From Alectryocaccobium sp964389285 (GTDB taxonomy: Bacteria; Bacillota; Clostridia; Lachnospirales; Lachnospiraceae), in contig CAYMCZ010000004.1 of the NCBI GenBank assembly GCA_964389285.1, positions 1 through 64,000 of the forward strand: a DNA stretch of 64,000 bases, read 5' to 3'. The position numbers were made by a program, and so were the translations under genes. How positions within the stretch are numbered: the stretch's first letter is position 1; every line of letters starts with the position of its first letter. Of the stretch, positions 43,024-52,081 are shown one piece after another. The notes under the pieces were generated by a model that had not been told where the DNA came from, did no database searches, and saw nothing but the letters and a program-made list of their open reading frames with translations.

Positions 43024-44133
43024 ATGAAGATACTATATATATGCACTTACTATCACAGGGCAATGGTGTTTCGTGATTCAATGAACTATCTTGAATCAAT
43101 GGGCAACCAAGTACTGGCATTTAACGCAGTGGAAAAAGGCGCGGAAATATCAGACAAATATAAAGCCATTATGGATGAAAAAGTAGTTCATTGTGAATGC
43201 TTTAATAAAAATGACAGATATATATATAAATATAAACAGAAAAAAATAGAAAAAGCTGTTTGTGAAAATGTAAACTTAAAAGAGTTTGATATTATTCACA
43301 GCCATACTTTGTTTAACGGAGGTTGGGTTGCATATCAATTAAAAAAGAAATATGGCATTCCATACATTGTATCTGTCAGGAACACAGATATAAATGCATT
43401 TTTGAAGCATAATATCTTCAGGGGAATAGCACGAAAAATAGCAAACGACGCGGCGGGAATACTGTTTTTATCGGATGCTTATAAGAAAAAATTTCTATTA
43501 AAATGCTATTCCGAGTCAGAAACCGAAAGCATTTTAAAAAAATGTTATGTCATTCCGAACGGGCTGGAACCGTTTTGGCTTGACAATATTGCGGAGCCCA
43601 GGTCAAAAGTACAGGAGCCGCTTTCTTTGCTGTGCGTAGGCAAAATAGATCAGAATAAAAACGTTGAAAGAGTATTGGATGTGGTGGTAAAGCTCAACGA
43701 AAGAGGCATAAAAACACATTTTACAGTCATAGGACAGGTGCTTGATCAAAAAGTTTTGAATTTGATTAGTGATAATAAATATGTGACAGTTGTGCCTTAT
43801 CTTACAAAAGAGGAGCTTATTAATTACTATAGAAAAAACGATATTTTTGTTATGCCTTCGTTTAGAGAATCATTTGGCAGGGTTTATGCAGAGGCTATGA
43901 CTCAGGGACTTCCTGTAATATATACCAGAGGGCAGGGCTTTGATGAAACATTTCCAAGAGGACTTGTGGGTTATGATGTATCACCTGCGGATACAGAAGA
44001 AATAATATCTGCTGTTTTAAATATTAAAAACAATTATGCTGAAATATCGCAGAGGTGCATAGAAAACTGTCGTATTTTCGATTGGTCTGTTATTACCGGA
44101 GAACTGCAGAATATGTATGAGAATTCAATTTGA
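43024..44133 (+). CDS. Glycosyltransferase family 4
   Basis: A 369-residue GT-B glycosyltransferase. FDIIHSHTLFNGG lies near 88, SVRNTDINAFLKH near 118, IPNGLEPFW near 178, LCVGKIDQNKNVERVLD near 203 and the EX7E motif in SFRESFGRVYAEAMTQGLPVI near 281. It acts on the lipid-linked intermediate in the cytoplasm; linkage and donor cannot be told. AGGAA lies upstream of the ATG, and the gene is followed closely by the pyruvyltransferase fusion. Confidence 0.9.
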   Translation: MKILYICTYYHRAMVFRDSMNYLESMGNQVLAFNAVEKGAEISDKYKAIMDEKVVHCECFNKNDRYIYKYKQKKIEKAVCENVNLKEFDIIHSHTLFNGGWVAYQLKKKYGIPYIVSVRNTDINAFLKHNIFRGIARKIANDAAGILFLSDAYKKKFLLKCYSESETESILKKCYVIPNGLEPFWLDNIAEPRSKVQEPLSLLCVGKIDQNKNVERVLDVVVKLNERGIKTHFTVIGQVLDQKVLNLISDNKYVTVVPYLTKEELINYYRKNDIFVMPSFRESFGRVYAEAMTQGLPVIYTRGQGFDETFPRGLVGYDVSPADTEEIISAVLNIKNNYAEISQRCIENCRIFDWSVITGELQNMYENSI

Positions 44134-44142
44134 GGGATTAGT

Positions 44143-46404
44143 ATGAAAGTTGCATTGATTTCGTTTCATAACGCATATAATTACGGCGCTGCGCTGCAGG
44201 CTTATGCGCTGCAGCGGGCAATACAAAATATGGCCATCGAATGTGAATATATTGATTATCAAAATGAACATCGAAGTCATACGTATGACATGCAATATCA
44301 ATTTAAAAATGCAATAAAGAATAAGAAAATAATGCAGGCCGGCAAAACATTGGCAGGAATGCCGGTATTAAACCGTCGCGGAAAAAAATTTGATGCTTTC
44401 TATGCAAGATATCTAAAAAAAACAAACAAAACATATAAAAACTCAACAGAAGCAGAGAAACTAAATGATTCGTTTGATAAATTTATAGTGGGAAGTGATC
44501 AGATATGGAACTATTCTCATAATGGGGAGGATTTTGCATATCTGTTAAATTTTGTAAACGACAATACAAAAAAGATATCATATTCGTCAAGTTTTGGCAT
44601 GGACAGTATACCTGACAGACTTAAAACGGATTATTCTGAATGTCTATCAGCGTTCAACCGATTAGCCGTTAGAGAAACAATTGGCGTAAAACTTGTTCAG
44701 CAGTTGACAGGCCGGGAACCTCATCTTGTTCTCGATCCGGTTTTTCTGATAAGCAAAGAAGAATGGATGACGCTTAAGGAGTCTCCGCAGAAATATAATA
44801 AGCCTTATATTTTTTTCTATACAAATCGTCAAAGTCAGATTCAGGATTTTTTAAATACAGGATATAAAGGCACCGATGATTTTCATGTTTTAAGCAGTCA
44901 GGTTACACCAAAAGAAATAGTGAACCCCCGGATGAAGATGAGGGTAGATATTTCTCCGGAACAGTTTTTAGAAGAAATCAATAGTGCAAAAATGGTGGTT
45001 ACTGCTTCGTTTCACTGTCTTGCATTTGCTATAATTTTTCGAAAACCGTTCTGTGCGATCTTAACCGGAGATCAGGGAAAAGATGAGAGAATATTGAATC
45101 TTCTTGAGTTGACAGGATTAAAGGATAGGATCCTTTACAGTAATACATCTATACATAGTTTGTTAAAACCTATAGATTATGATGAGGTTTGGAAAAAATT
45201 AGATAAATATATTATTAGATCAAAGACATATCTGAAAAACGCAATCAATGATTTTCCTGATGTTGAGATCAAAAATGAAACAGATCAGACAGAGCTGTTT
45301 TGCAGAGACAACAGATGTGTCGGATGCAGTGCCTGTGCAGCGGTTTGTTCTAACCATGCAATCATAATGGAGGAAAACCATGAAGGATTTATGACGCCAA
45401 ACTATAATGAGCAGATGTGTGTTCATTGCGGGCTGTGTCATAAAGTATGTCCTGTATTTAAACAACCGGAAAAACGAAATGATCAAAAATATTACGGAGT
45501 AAAAAACGCAAAGAGCATTAGAATAAAGAGTTCATCGGGAGGAATGTTTCGCGCATTGGCAGCTTCGGTAATAGAACAAGAAGGCATTATTTGCGCAGCG
45601 GCAATGGATAAGAATTTCAGGGTTTATCATGCCTTTGCTGAAAACATGGGTGAGATAAAGCCGATGTGCGCTACATATTATGTTCAAAGCGAAATGGGAG
45701 ATGCTTTTTCAATAATTAAAAAGCATTTGGCTGAAAGGAAAGTTTTATTTGTAGGTACACCGTGTCAAGTTGCCGGATTGAAAGGCTATCTTCAAAAAGA
45801 ATATGATAATTTAATTACCTGTGACATAATATGTCACGGAGTTCCCAGTCCTATGGTATTCAGAGCATTTATCAAAGAGCTGCAAAAAAAGGGAAAATTA
45901 TCTTCTTTTAAGTTTCGCGATAAACGATTAGGATGGAGAGGTTATTGTGTATCAGCTGTTATTAACAGAAAATATATACATGATAAGCTCTGGCTACAAT
46001 CTTTTAGTAATCTGTTTTCTCATAATATGATAAACAGGCTGTCATGTGGCGCATGTCAATATACAAATTATGATCGTCCCGGAGACATTACTATCGGAGA
46101 CTTTTGGGGAATCGAAAAAAACAAGCCAGAATTTACTGATAAGTTAGGCGTTTCTCTTGTCATTACAAATACGGATAAAGGTGCAAAACTGTTTTCTTCA
46201 TTAGAGAAACTTGAAAAGATAGAAGTTCTAAAAGACGAAACCGTTCAGAATTCTTTGGTAAAGCCGGCTAAAATTTCAATGAAAAGAACTCAGGTTTTTC
46301 AAACCATCCGAAGCAGGGGATATTCTGAAGTCATGAATAAGTATGCGGAAGTTAATATAAAAGGAAAAATTAAGAATTTGATTAGAAAAGCTGCTATAAA
46401 ATAA
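44143..46404 (+). CDS. Polysaccharide pyruvyl transferase fused to 4Fe-4S / FrhB oxidoreductase domains
   Basis: A 753-residue fusion. Residues 1-370 are a WcaK/CsaB-type pyruvyl transferase (SFHNAYNYGAALQAYAL, FIVGSDQIWN, SYSSSFGM, AFAIIFRKPFCAILTGD) that adds ketal pyruvate from phosphoenolpyruvate to a sugar. About 385-445 holds two 4Fe-4S clusters (CVGCSACAAVC, CVHCGLCHKVCPVF). About 450-720 matches the FrhB-type flavin oxidoreductase (SSSGGMFRALA, GTPCQVAGLKGYL, CDIICHGVPSP, SCGACQYTNYDRPGDITIGDFWG). Both activities are often encoded as neighbours in such loci. The redox substrate is unknown, and F420 need not be involved. Confidence 0.92.
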   Translation: MKVALISFHNAYNYGAALQAYALQRAIQNMAIECEYIDYQNEHRSHTYDMQYQFKNAIKNKKIMQAGKTLAGMPVLNRRGKKFDAFYARYLKKTNKTYKNSTEAEKLNDSFDKFIVGSDQIWNYSHNGEDFAYLLNFVNDNTKKISYSSSFGMDSIPDRLKTDYSECLSAFNRLAVRETIGVKLVQQLTGREPHLVLDPVFLISKEEWMTLKESPQKYNKPYIFFYTNRQSQIQDFLNTGYKGTDDFHVLSSQVTPKEIVNPRMKMRVDISPEQFLEEINSAKMVVTASFHCLAFAIIFRKPFCAILTGDQGKDERILNLLELTGLKDRILYSNTSIHSLLKPIDYDEVWKKLDKYIIRSKTYLKNAINDFPDVEIKNETDQTELFCRDNRCVGCSACAAVCSNHAIIMEENHEGFMTPNYNEQMCVHCGLCHKVCPVFKQPEKRNDQKYYGVKNAKSIRIKSSSGGMFRALAASVIEQEGIICAAAMDKNFRVYHAFAENMGEIKPMCATYYVQSEMGDAFSIIKKHLAERKVLFVGTPCQVAGLKGYLQKEYDNLITCDIICHGVPSPMVFRAFIKELQKKGKLSSFKFRDKRLGWRGYCVSAVINRKYIHDKLWLQSFSNLFSHNMINRLSCGACQYTNYDRPGDITIGDFWGIEKNKPEFTDKLGVSLVITNTDKGAKLFSSLEKLEKIEVLKDETVQNSLVKPAKISMKRTQVFQTIRSRGYSEVMNKYAEVNIKGKIKNLIRKAAIK

Positions 46405-46423
46405 GCGGTGGAGATATTAAAGA

Positions 46424-47983
46424 ATGAGTAAAAACAGGTCGCGGACAGCAAATACTGTAAGAAATTCCAGTTTTGGCATAATAGAATATTGCTTTACCAT
46501 GATAGCGTCTTTTGTGGTCAGAACTGTTTTTATTCATCAGATGGCGCAGGAGTATCTTGGATTTAACGGACTGTTTACCAATATACTTTCAATGTTTTCG
46601 CTGGCTGAAATGGGCATAGGAAACGCTTTGGGGTTTATGCTCTATGGATCATTGGCGGCTAAAGACGAGCACAAAACACGTCAGATAATGGCGTTTTATA
46701 AAAAAGTATATATAGGCATAGCGTTGATCATTTTGGCTATAGGCCTTGTTTTGATGCCGTTTATTCCGTCTTTAATAAAAGAGGTTCCGAATGTTCCCGA
46801 AAGCATATATTTAATATATTTTCTGTATTTGATTGATTCGGTCGGAACATATTTGATGGCGTATCAGCAGGGCATCATTAACCGCGATCAAAAAAGCTAC
46901 ATTATCTCGATAGGCACAATTGTCTCCACAGTGGTTATGAGTGTGGGACAGATACTTGTTCTGTTTATTACTCATAATTTTATCGCATATCTTATTATTC
47001 AGTTCGCATCTAAATTGATAAAGAATGCCGTATTGGCGGCATTATCATACAGAATGTATCCGTATCTGAAAAACAACCATGAGATTTTGAATCCTGAAGA
47101 CAAGCGTACTATTATTAATGATACAAAGGCGCTTTTGTTATATAGGATTAGCGGAATAGTAACATCCAGCACGGATAATCTGATCATTTCAAAATTTATC
47201 GGATTAACAGCTGTCGGCCTGTACTCAAATTATTATATGATCACGCATGCGTGTTATTCATTGATAAAAAAAGGTATTACCGGTATTTCCGCCAGCGCGG
47301 GACATCTGTATTTCGATGGCAACAAGGACGCGGTGGAAAGATTATTCTCGGCAGGGACATTTTTTGCATACTGGATTTTCGGATATGTAGCTGCCGCTTT
47401 CTTTGTGGTTTTGGATCCCTTTATTAAAATATGGGCCGGAACAAACTTTATGCTTGACCGCCCCACGGTCATACTGATTATTCTGAATTTCTTTTTTATG
47501 GGGCTGACAGAGACCTATGGCGTATTTAGAAATGCTTTCGGCCTTTTCGTGCAGGGGAGATTCAGACCCGTAGCCAGCGCGATAACGAACTTGGTGTTAT
47601 CGTTGATTTTTGTGCAGTTTTTGGGAATGTTCGGCGTGTTTTTAGGAACTCTTGTAGCCTATGTAGGATTTAATTATTGGTATGATCCGTTTGTTATTTA
47701 TAAGCATGCATTAGGAAAACCATCCAAGTACTTCTGGATAAAATCAATTAAATATCTTATTACGGTAGGAGCTTTAATAATAATTTGCGTCTTTACAGCT
47801 TTATTAACTACAACGTCATTTAAGGGAATATGGCTGTTTTTGATAAGAGGAGTTGAAGCCACCGTTATTTTCAATGTTGTATTTGTATTGTTGTATCGAA
47901 AATCGGACGAATATAAATATATTTATGATAAACTGCTTTCTAAACAATTAAGAAAAATTAAAAGAAAGCTATTAAGAAAATAA
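46424..47983 (+). CDS. Lipid-linked oligosaccharide flippase (Wzx-like)
   Basis: A 519-residue polytopic membrane protein of the polysaccharide-transport MOP superfamily with about 12-14 helices. The opening SFGIIEYCFTMIASFVVRTVF and the conserved YLGFNGLFTNILSMFSLAEMGIG-like segment (about 40-65) are typical. The C-terminus is strongly basic (KQLRKIKRKLLRK). It would flip undecaprenyl-linked repeat units for Wzy. It is the last gene of the polysaccharide run, and no clear terminator follows before the Rpn remnant. Confidence 0.92.
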   Translation: MSKNRSRTANTVRNSSFGIIEYCFTMIASFVVRTVFIHQMAQEYLGFNGLFTNILSMFSLAEMGIGNALGFMLYGSLAAKDEHKTRQIMAFYKKVYIGIALIILAIGLVLMPFIPSLIKEVPNVPESIYLIYFLYLIDSVGTYLMAYQQGIINRDQKSYIISIGTIVSTVVMSVGQILVLFITHNFIAYLIIQFASKLIKNAVLAALSYRMYPYLKNNHEILNPEDKRTIINDTKALLLYRISGIVTSSTDNLIISKFIGLTAVGLYSNYYMITHACYSLIKKGITGISASAGHLYFDGNKDAVERLFSAGTFFAYWIFGYVAAAFFVVLDPFIKIWAGTNFMLDRPTVILIILNFFFMGLTETYGVFRNAFGLFVQGRFRPVASAITNLVLSLIFVQFLGMFGVFLGTLVAYVGFNYWYDPFVIYKHALGKPSKYFWIKSIKYLITVGALIIICVFTALLTTTSFKGIWLFLIRGVEATVIFNVVFVLLYRKSDEYKYIYDKLLSKQLRKIKRKLLRK

Positions 47984-48051
47984 CGCTGTCAAATGAGCGT
48001 GCTAATGTGATTATTGGAAAAACCTTACATATGTGTCCTAAACAGACCTAA

Positions 48052-48414
48052 ACAGGCGCAGAAAAGATAATAATTCTATGCTATCTTTTCTGGAAAGTTC
48101 TGACTACGCAGCCGGATATCACGAAGGAACTGCTTGAAATGATTTCGGAGAATGATCTGACAAGCAGGATAGATCAGGCAGTAAAAACAGCCCGATTAAA
48201 AAAGGAATGGAGGCAGGAATATATGGCAATCAGCATTAGAGATATGGACAAAATAGAAGAAGGCCGTGCGGAGGGTTTGATTTTCGGATCGATCCGCATA
48301 TATCGGGAAGAGATGAATCTGCGGGATGAAGAGATCAAGACCAGACTGATGGCAAAGTACGATATTTCGGAAGCGGAAGCGGAGAGGTATCTGAAGCTGC
48401 AGACGGTCAGTTAA
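48052..48414 (+). pseudogene. C-terminal remnant of an Rpn/PD-(D/E)XK nuclease family gene
   Basis: The reading frame is open from 48052 and encodes the tail typical of Rpn (recombination-promoting nuclease/putative transposase) proteins: a short hydrophobic stretch (YLFWKVLTTQPDITKELLEM), RLKKEWRQEYMA, a GRAEG linker and a C-terminal helical segment ending AERYLKLQTVS. The N-terminal nuclease domain, normally some 200 residues, is absent and a stop lies just upstream. An ATG at 48139 gives a 91-residue product if expressed. The final 43 bp recur at 49912. The stop TAA overlaps the stop of the convergent ATPase gene. Confidence 0.75.
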
Positions 48415-48415
48415 A
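48373..48415. repeat. Direct repeat of the Rpn tail, copy 1
   Basis: It begins GCGGAAGCGGAGAGG and ends CAGTTAAA. It matches 49912-49954 at 42 of 43 positions; the one difference is synonymous (CTG/CTT leucine). Confidence 0.85.
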
Positions 48416-49715
48416 AAAAGATTAATGAGTCTTCCCTAAGAAGAAAGTCTTTGATCCCAAGAAATAAGATGCCATCCTCATCTTTGTATGGCATGATATG
48501 ATCCCTGACGATCACGATCTTCTTAAAGGAGTCGTTGATGCGTTTCAGGGAATTGGTTTCCTGGGCGCGTTTTTGATCTGTGTCAACATGCATGGCGGAT
48601 TGAATATATAAAATATCTCCTGCGGTTCTTGCTATAAAATCCACTTCCAACTGGATCTTTGTTTTTTTCTTTTCACTGTCCCGATACTGATACTCTACAA
48701 CTCCAATATCAACGGAGTATCCACGCATAATCAGTTCATTATAGATAATGTTTTCCATGATATGGTTTTCTTCAAGCTGCCTGTAATTCAGCCAGGAGTT
48801 CCGCAGCCCCATATCTGTGAAATAATATTTCATCGGAGTGTCAATATACTTCTTCCCCTTGACATCGTATCTTTTCGCTTCACTGAAGAGATAGGCCTCC
48901 TCGAAATAGGTCAGATACTTTTTGATGGCTTCGGAAGAAATAATCTTATGTTTCTCAGACTTAAAAGCATTTGAAATCCGGGACGGATTACTCAGCGAGC
49001 CGATGGCAGACGAAAGAATACTCAGCAAATCATCAAGTACTTCTTCGTCATTCCGGATGTCGTGTCTTTCCATGACATCTTTCAGGTAAGTGTTATGAAA
49101 CAGGTTCTTTAAATAATCTGCCTTCTCCTTGTGCGTCTCAAATTCCAATATCCTGGGAAGCCCGCCATATGTGTAGTATTCTCTCCATGCGTCTTCTTTG
49201 TTTCCGTGATAAGCGTCATAGAATTCTTTAAAAGACAAAGGATTCAGATGTATCTCATCACCCCTGTCACGAAACTGTGTTACGACATCCGTTGACAGCA
49301 TTTTGGAATTGCTGCCGGTCACATAAAGGTCAATATTCTGGATCTTCATAAGGCCCATCAGCACGTCGGGAAATCCTATTCTGTCGTCAGCATCTGTGTC
49401 ATCGATCCATGGATTTTTAATCGAAACAACATTCTGTATCTCATCCAGAAGAATATAATAATCTTTCGAATCCTTTATAAGTGACCGGATATATTCGTCC
49501 AGCCGAAGCGGATTTCGGTACTTTGCATTGATGTTGTCTTCTAATGAGAGACGGATGATATGGTCATTTGCGATACCCAGTGAAATCAGATAATCATAAA
49601 AGATCTCATTAATCAACACGGATTTTCCGCATCTGCGGATACCGGTCACGACCTTAATCTTCCCGTTGTTCATTCTTTTGACTAACTGATTAAGATATTT
49701 ATCACGTGAAATCAC
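48411..49715 (-). CDS. AAA family ATPase with DUF4143 domain
   Basis: A 434-residue AAA_14/DUF4143 protein. Walker A is VVTGIRRCGKSVL near 22-34; the Walker B/ILLDEIQNV region is near 92; YVTGSNSKML near 135 is sensor-like. The C-terminal DUF4143 part contains KYIDTPMKYYFTDMGLRN and a restriction-enzyme-like segment KIQLEVDFIARTAGDILYIQ. Such proteins are widespread in anaerobes, often multi-copy and in accessory regions; cellular function is unknown. It starts at GTG behind CGAGG. It is bracketed by the two Rpn-tail repeats and preceded by a 14-bp palindrome. Confidence 0.9.
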   Translation of the reverse strand: MISRDKYLNQLVKRMNNGKIKVVTGIRRCGKSVLINEIFYDYLISLGIANDHIIRLSLEDNINAKYRNPLRLDEYIRSLIKDSKDYYILLDEIQNVVSIKNPWIDDTDADDRIGFPDVLMGLMKIQNIDLYVTGSNSKMLSTDVVTQFRDRGDEIHLNPLSFKEFYDAYHGNKEDAWREYYTYGGLPRILEFETHKEKADYLKNLFHNTYLKDVMERHDIRNDEEVLDDLLSILSSAIGSLSNPSRISNAFKSEKHKIISSEAIKKYLTYFEEAYLFSEAKRYDVKGKKYIDTPMKYYFTDMGLRNSWLNYRQLEENHIMENIIYNELIMRGYSVDIGVVEYQYRDSEKKKTKIQLEVDFIARTAGDILYIQSAMHVDTDQKRAQETNSLKRINDSFKKIVIVRDHIMPYKDEDGILFLGIKDFLLREDSLIFF

Positions 49716-49733
49716 TTCAATACCTCGTTTTCT

Positions 49734-49747
49734 GTGGGCATGCCCAC
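49734..49747. promoter_or_regulatory. 14-bp perfect palindrome upstream of the ATPase gene
   Basis: GTGGGCATGCCCAC lies about 20 bp before the ribosome-binding site of the minus-strand ATPase gene, the position of an operator or start-proximal hairpin. A run of Ts follows on the plus strand, so on that strand it could act as a weak terminator instead. Confidence 0.45.
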
Positions 49748-49911
49748 TGTTTTTCAGCTACATAATACAATACGGGTCTATGTCTTTGCAATAGTTGGAT
49801 GAAATTTAACATTATTTGCACAGAAAAGTATGTTTAGCTGATAATATCAGATAAAAAGATTAATTTCATGGCTTATTTAGGACATATTAGGTTATGAAAT
49901 TTCGTAAGATG

Positions 49912-49954
49912 GCGGAAGCGGAGAGGTATCTTAAGCTGCAGACGGTCAGTTAAA
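49912..49954. repeat. Direct repeat of the Rpn tail, copy 2
   Basis: It encodes AEAERYLKLQTVS and a stop in the plus direction, the same peptide as copy 1. Its TTAA stop also supplies the stop of the convergent DUF362 gene. Only these few codons of the second Rpn gene remain recognisable. Confidence 0.85.
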
Positions 49955-51041
49955 GAGCCGTCAAATATGATTTAAGTTTTCTATAGATGTCCTCCTTGTC
50001 GGGAGGGCATCCTTTTATGCAGAAATCAAAGCCTTCGGTGCAGTTTCCTATACCGAGGGCGCCTTTTTTTCCACGATGGCCCTGACCTATGCTTATTTTT
50101 TCCGTAAGGGCATCCAGCAGGCCTTCTGTTTTAAGGCGGTTAAGCGCGGGGATCAGCTGGGCATAGCAGGCGCTGCAGGAATCGACCTCATCGACCTCAT
50201 AGTTTACGGAAAGAATATTCCTTTTTAAGGGAACGTCTGCCGAAGGGTCGCCTTCTGCGGTTATGAGCCTAAGCTCGGAAAGATCCGCGCTGCCGAGGCC
50301 GAGAGATTCGGCAAGGGTCACATATTTTACATCCGACGGAGCATATCCTAAAAGAGAACATACATAGGCATCCACAAGCACCGGATCCAGAGCGGTCATG
50401 ATACAGTTCCTTGTAACCGGCCTGCCACCTTCTTCGAAATCAAGATCGCCGCATATGTGATCCACGAGAATAAAGTCCTGATGTATGCCGCAGTTCAGAT
50501 GCGCTATCGGAGCGTGGAGCCCCAAAGAGTGGAAGCGGCGCTTTTCCGAATTAGGGATTAATCCTTTCATGTTTTTAAGTGCGCAGGTAATCTTTGTCTG
50601 GCAGTGCCCCTTGAGGACGGGTACGTTTATTAAAAAGTCAAAGCCCGAAACACAGGAGCAGATATTAAGTTTCATTCCCGCGCAGTCTGTCTTTACGGAA
50701 CCGTCCAGCTGTGTGTCAAGAAGCTTTACTCCATATTTTTTTGCAAGGGAATTATATCCGCAGTATTCGAAGGCTTCGGCGGTCTTATCGCCTACCCAGG
50801 AACCCTCTGCAATGACGATATCGCGAAAACCGAAGTCCAGGAGATATTCTGTGAGACCCTCTATGATCTCGGTATGCGTTGTGGCTCCATATGAAGCGGG
50901 AGAGGGGGTTACAAGGTTGGGTTTTATGCCGATTTGCGCTCCGACAGGTATAAGCTCATTAAGGCCGCATCGCTGAAGCAGCCGTTTTGTCATGTTTTTA
51001 TAGTCTGTTCCGAATGAACGCCAGATTTCGTTCTTTTTCAT
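49950..51041 (-). CDS. DUF362 family protein
   Basis: A 363-residue DUF362 protein. Family landmarks are IGIKPNLVTPSPASYGATTH near 39, IVIAEGSWVGDKT near 77, FLINVPVLKGHCQTKITCALKNMKG near 133 and DPVLVDAYVCSLLG near 219. Many relatives carry a ferredoxin domain; here only scattered C-terminal cysteines are present (CSACYAQ, GNCTEGFDFCIKGC), without the usual CxxCxxCxxxC spacing. Function unknown. I start at ATG 51041 behind AAAGGAGAGG. The alpha/beta hydrolase gene lies 35 bp upstream in the same direction, so they may be co-transcribed. Confidence 0.88.
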   Translation of the reverse strand: MKKNEIWRSFGTDYKNMTKRLLQRCGLNELIPVGAQIGIKPNLVTPSPASYGATTHTEIIEGLTEYLLDFGFRDIVIAEGSWVGDKTAEAFEYCGYNSLAKKYGVKLLDTQLDGSVKTDCAGMKLNICSCVSGFDFLINVPVLKGHCQTKITCALKNMKGLIPNSEKRRFHSLGLHAPIAHLNCGIHQDFILVDHICGDLDFEEGGRPVTRNCIMTALDPVLVDAYVCSLLGYAPSDVKYVTLAESLGLGSADLSELRLITAEGDPSADVPLKRNILSVNYEVDEVDSCSACYAQLIPALNRLKTEGLLDALTEKISIGQGHRGKKGALGIGNCTEGFDFCIKGCPPDKEDIYRKLKSYLTAL

Positions 51042-51076
51042 CAACGCCTCTCCTTTGTACAGTTATTCGCCAAGCT

Positions 51077-51871
51077 TTAATTTAAAATGGCCTCTATGGT
51101 TTCCTGCTGCTGCTCCTGCGCGGAAATTAAAGCGGTGCCGTCACCTCTCTGTTCGCCGTAATTACCGAAACCGGAGTGGTTTCCGCCTTTTATTATGACT
51201 TCGGAGGTGTCAGATGGCCAGTGCGCTTTGCTTTTTTCGTATGAATCCATATTGAGCACGGCATCCTCGCTTCCGTATATGGAGAGAAGCTTCACGGAGT
51301 CTGCGATATCGGCCGTCGGGTAGGCTGCAAGCAATATGAGTTCAGATATTTCATCCGGATGCTCTGCCGCATATCCGGAAGCGACAACTCCGCCCAGAGA
51401 ATGTCCCATCATGATCCATTTGTCATAATCATATCCGTCGATGAGTTTTGAAGCGGAATTTTTTCCGAAAACTGCCATATTAAAGGGCATTTCGACCAAA
51501 AAACAGTCAGGCCCCTGTGCGGCGAGATTAAAGAGCAGGGGAGCGTAAGCAGTCGCTTCTATTTTTGCGCCCGGATAAAAAATGACTGCCGAATCGTCTG
51601 CCGGGCCGTCAAAGTAATATCCGTCTGCCGTCTTTGTAACAGTGACGGTCTCGCTGCTTTTAAGATAATTTTCAACTAAAGAGTCGGCGTGGGAATACTG
51701 TGATAAATACGAAAATGCGGTCACTGCCATGAACACGACGGCGAAAATAACGAATATCAGTATTTTCCTGCTTTTTTTAAGCGGGAGAGCTTTGCTTAGA
51801 GACCTTGTGATAATAAATGCCGCCGCGAGGCACAGCGCGATAACGAGTATGATAATTCCGATATAATTCAT
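51077..51871 (-). CDS. Membrane-anchored alpha/beta hydrolase
   Basis: A 264-residue protein with two N-terminal hydrophobic segments (about 3-22 and 37-58) and an extracytoplasmic alpha/beta hydrolase domain. The nucleophile elbow is GHSLGG (near 150), a candidate acid lies in YGSEDAVL near 218 and the histidine in KGGNHSGFGNYGEQ near 243. The final residues are glutamine-rich. This fits a small hydrolase-fold-5 group found in Firmicutes; the substrate is unknown. It is divergent from the bile salt hydrolase gene. Confidence 0.85.
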   Translation of the reverse strand: MNYIGIIILVIALCLAAAFIITRSLSKALPLKKSRKILIFVIFAVVFMAVTAFSYLSQYSHADSLVENYLKSSETVTVTKTADGYYFDGPADDSAVIFYPGAKIEATAYAPLLFNLAAQGPDCFLVEMPFNMAVFGKNSASKLIDGYDYDKWIMMGHSLGGVVASGYAAEHPDEISELILLAAYPTADIADSVKLLSIYGSEDAVLNMDSYEKSKAHWPSDTSEVIIKGGNHSGFGNYGEQRGDGTALISAQEQQQETIEAILN

Positions 51872-51992
51872 TTCTGACTCCTGATATTTGAAGTATCGTA
51901 TAACCGGGCGCCCATACGGCGCAAAAAATGTCTGCTTATTATTATAACACCGGTCAGAATAAAAGGCTACATTATTTAATCAATTGTCGGTC

Positions 51993-52021
51993 TTGACAAG
52001 AACAACATTCTGATTTATAAT
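51993..52021 (+). promoter_or_regulatory. Consensus promoter of the bile salt hydrolase gene
   Basis: TTGACA (51993-51998) and TATAAT (52016-52021) are both perfect and separated by 17 bp, about 60 bp upstream of the start. This is the strongest sigma-A-type promoter I noticed in the window. Confidence 0.88.
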
Positions 52022-52081
52022 ACAATTTACAGGAAGGAAAACAAGTTGTGACAATATATACTAACCCGGAGGGTAAATAAT

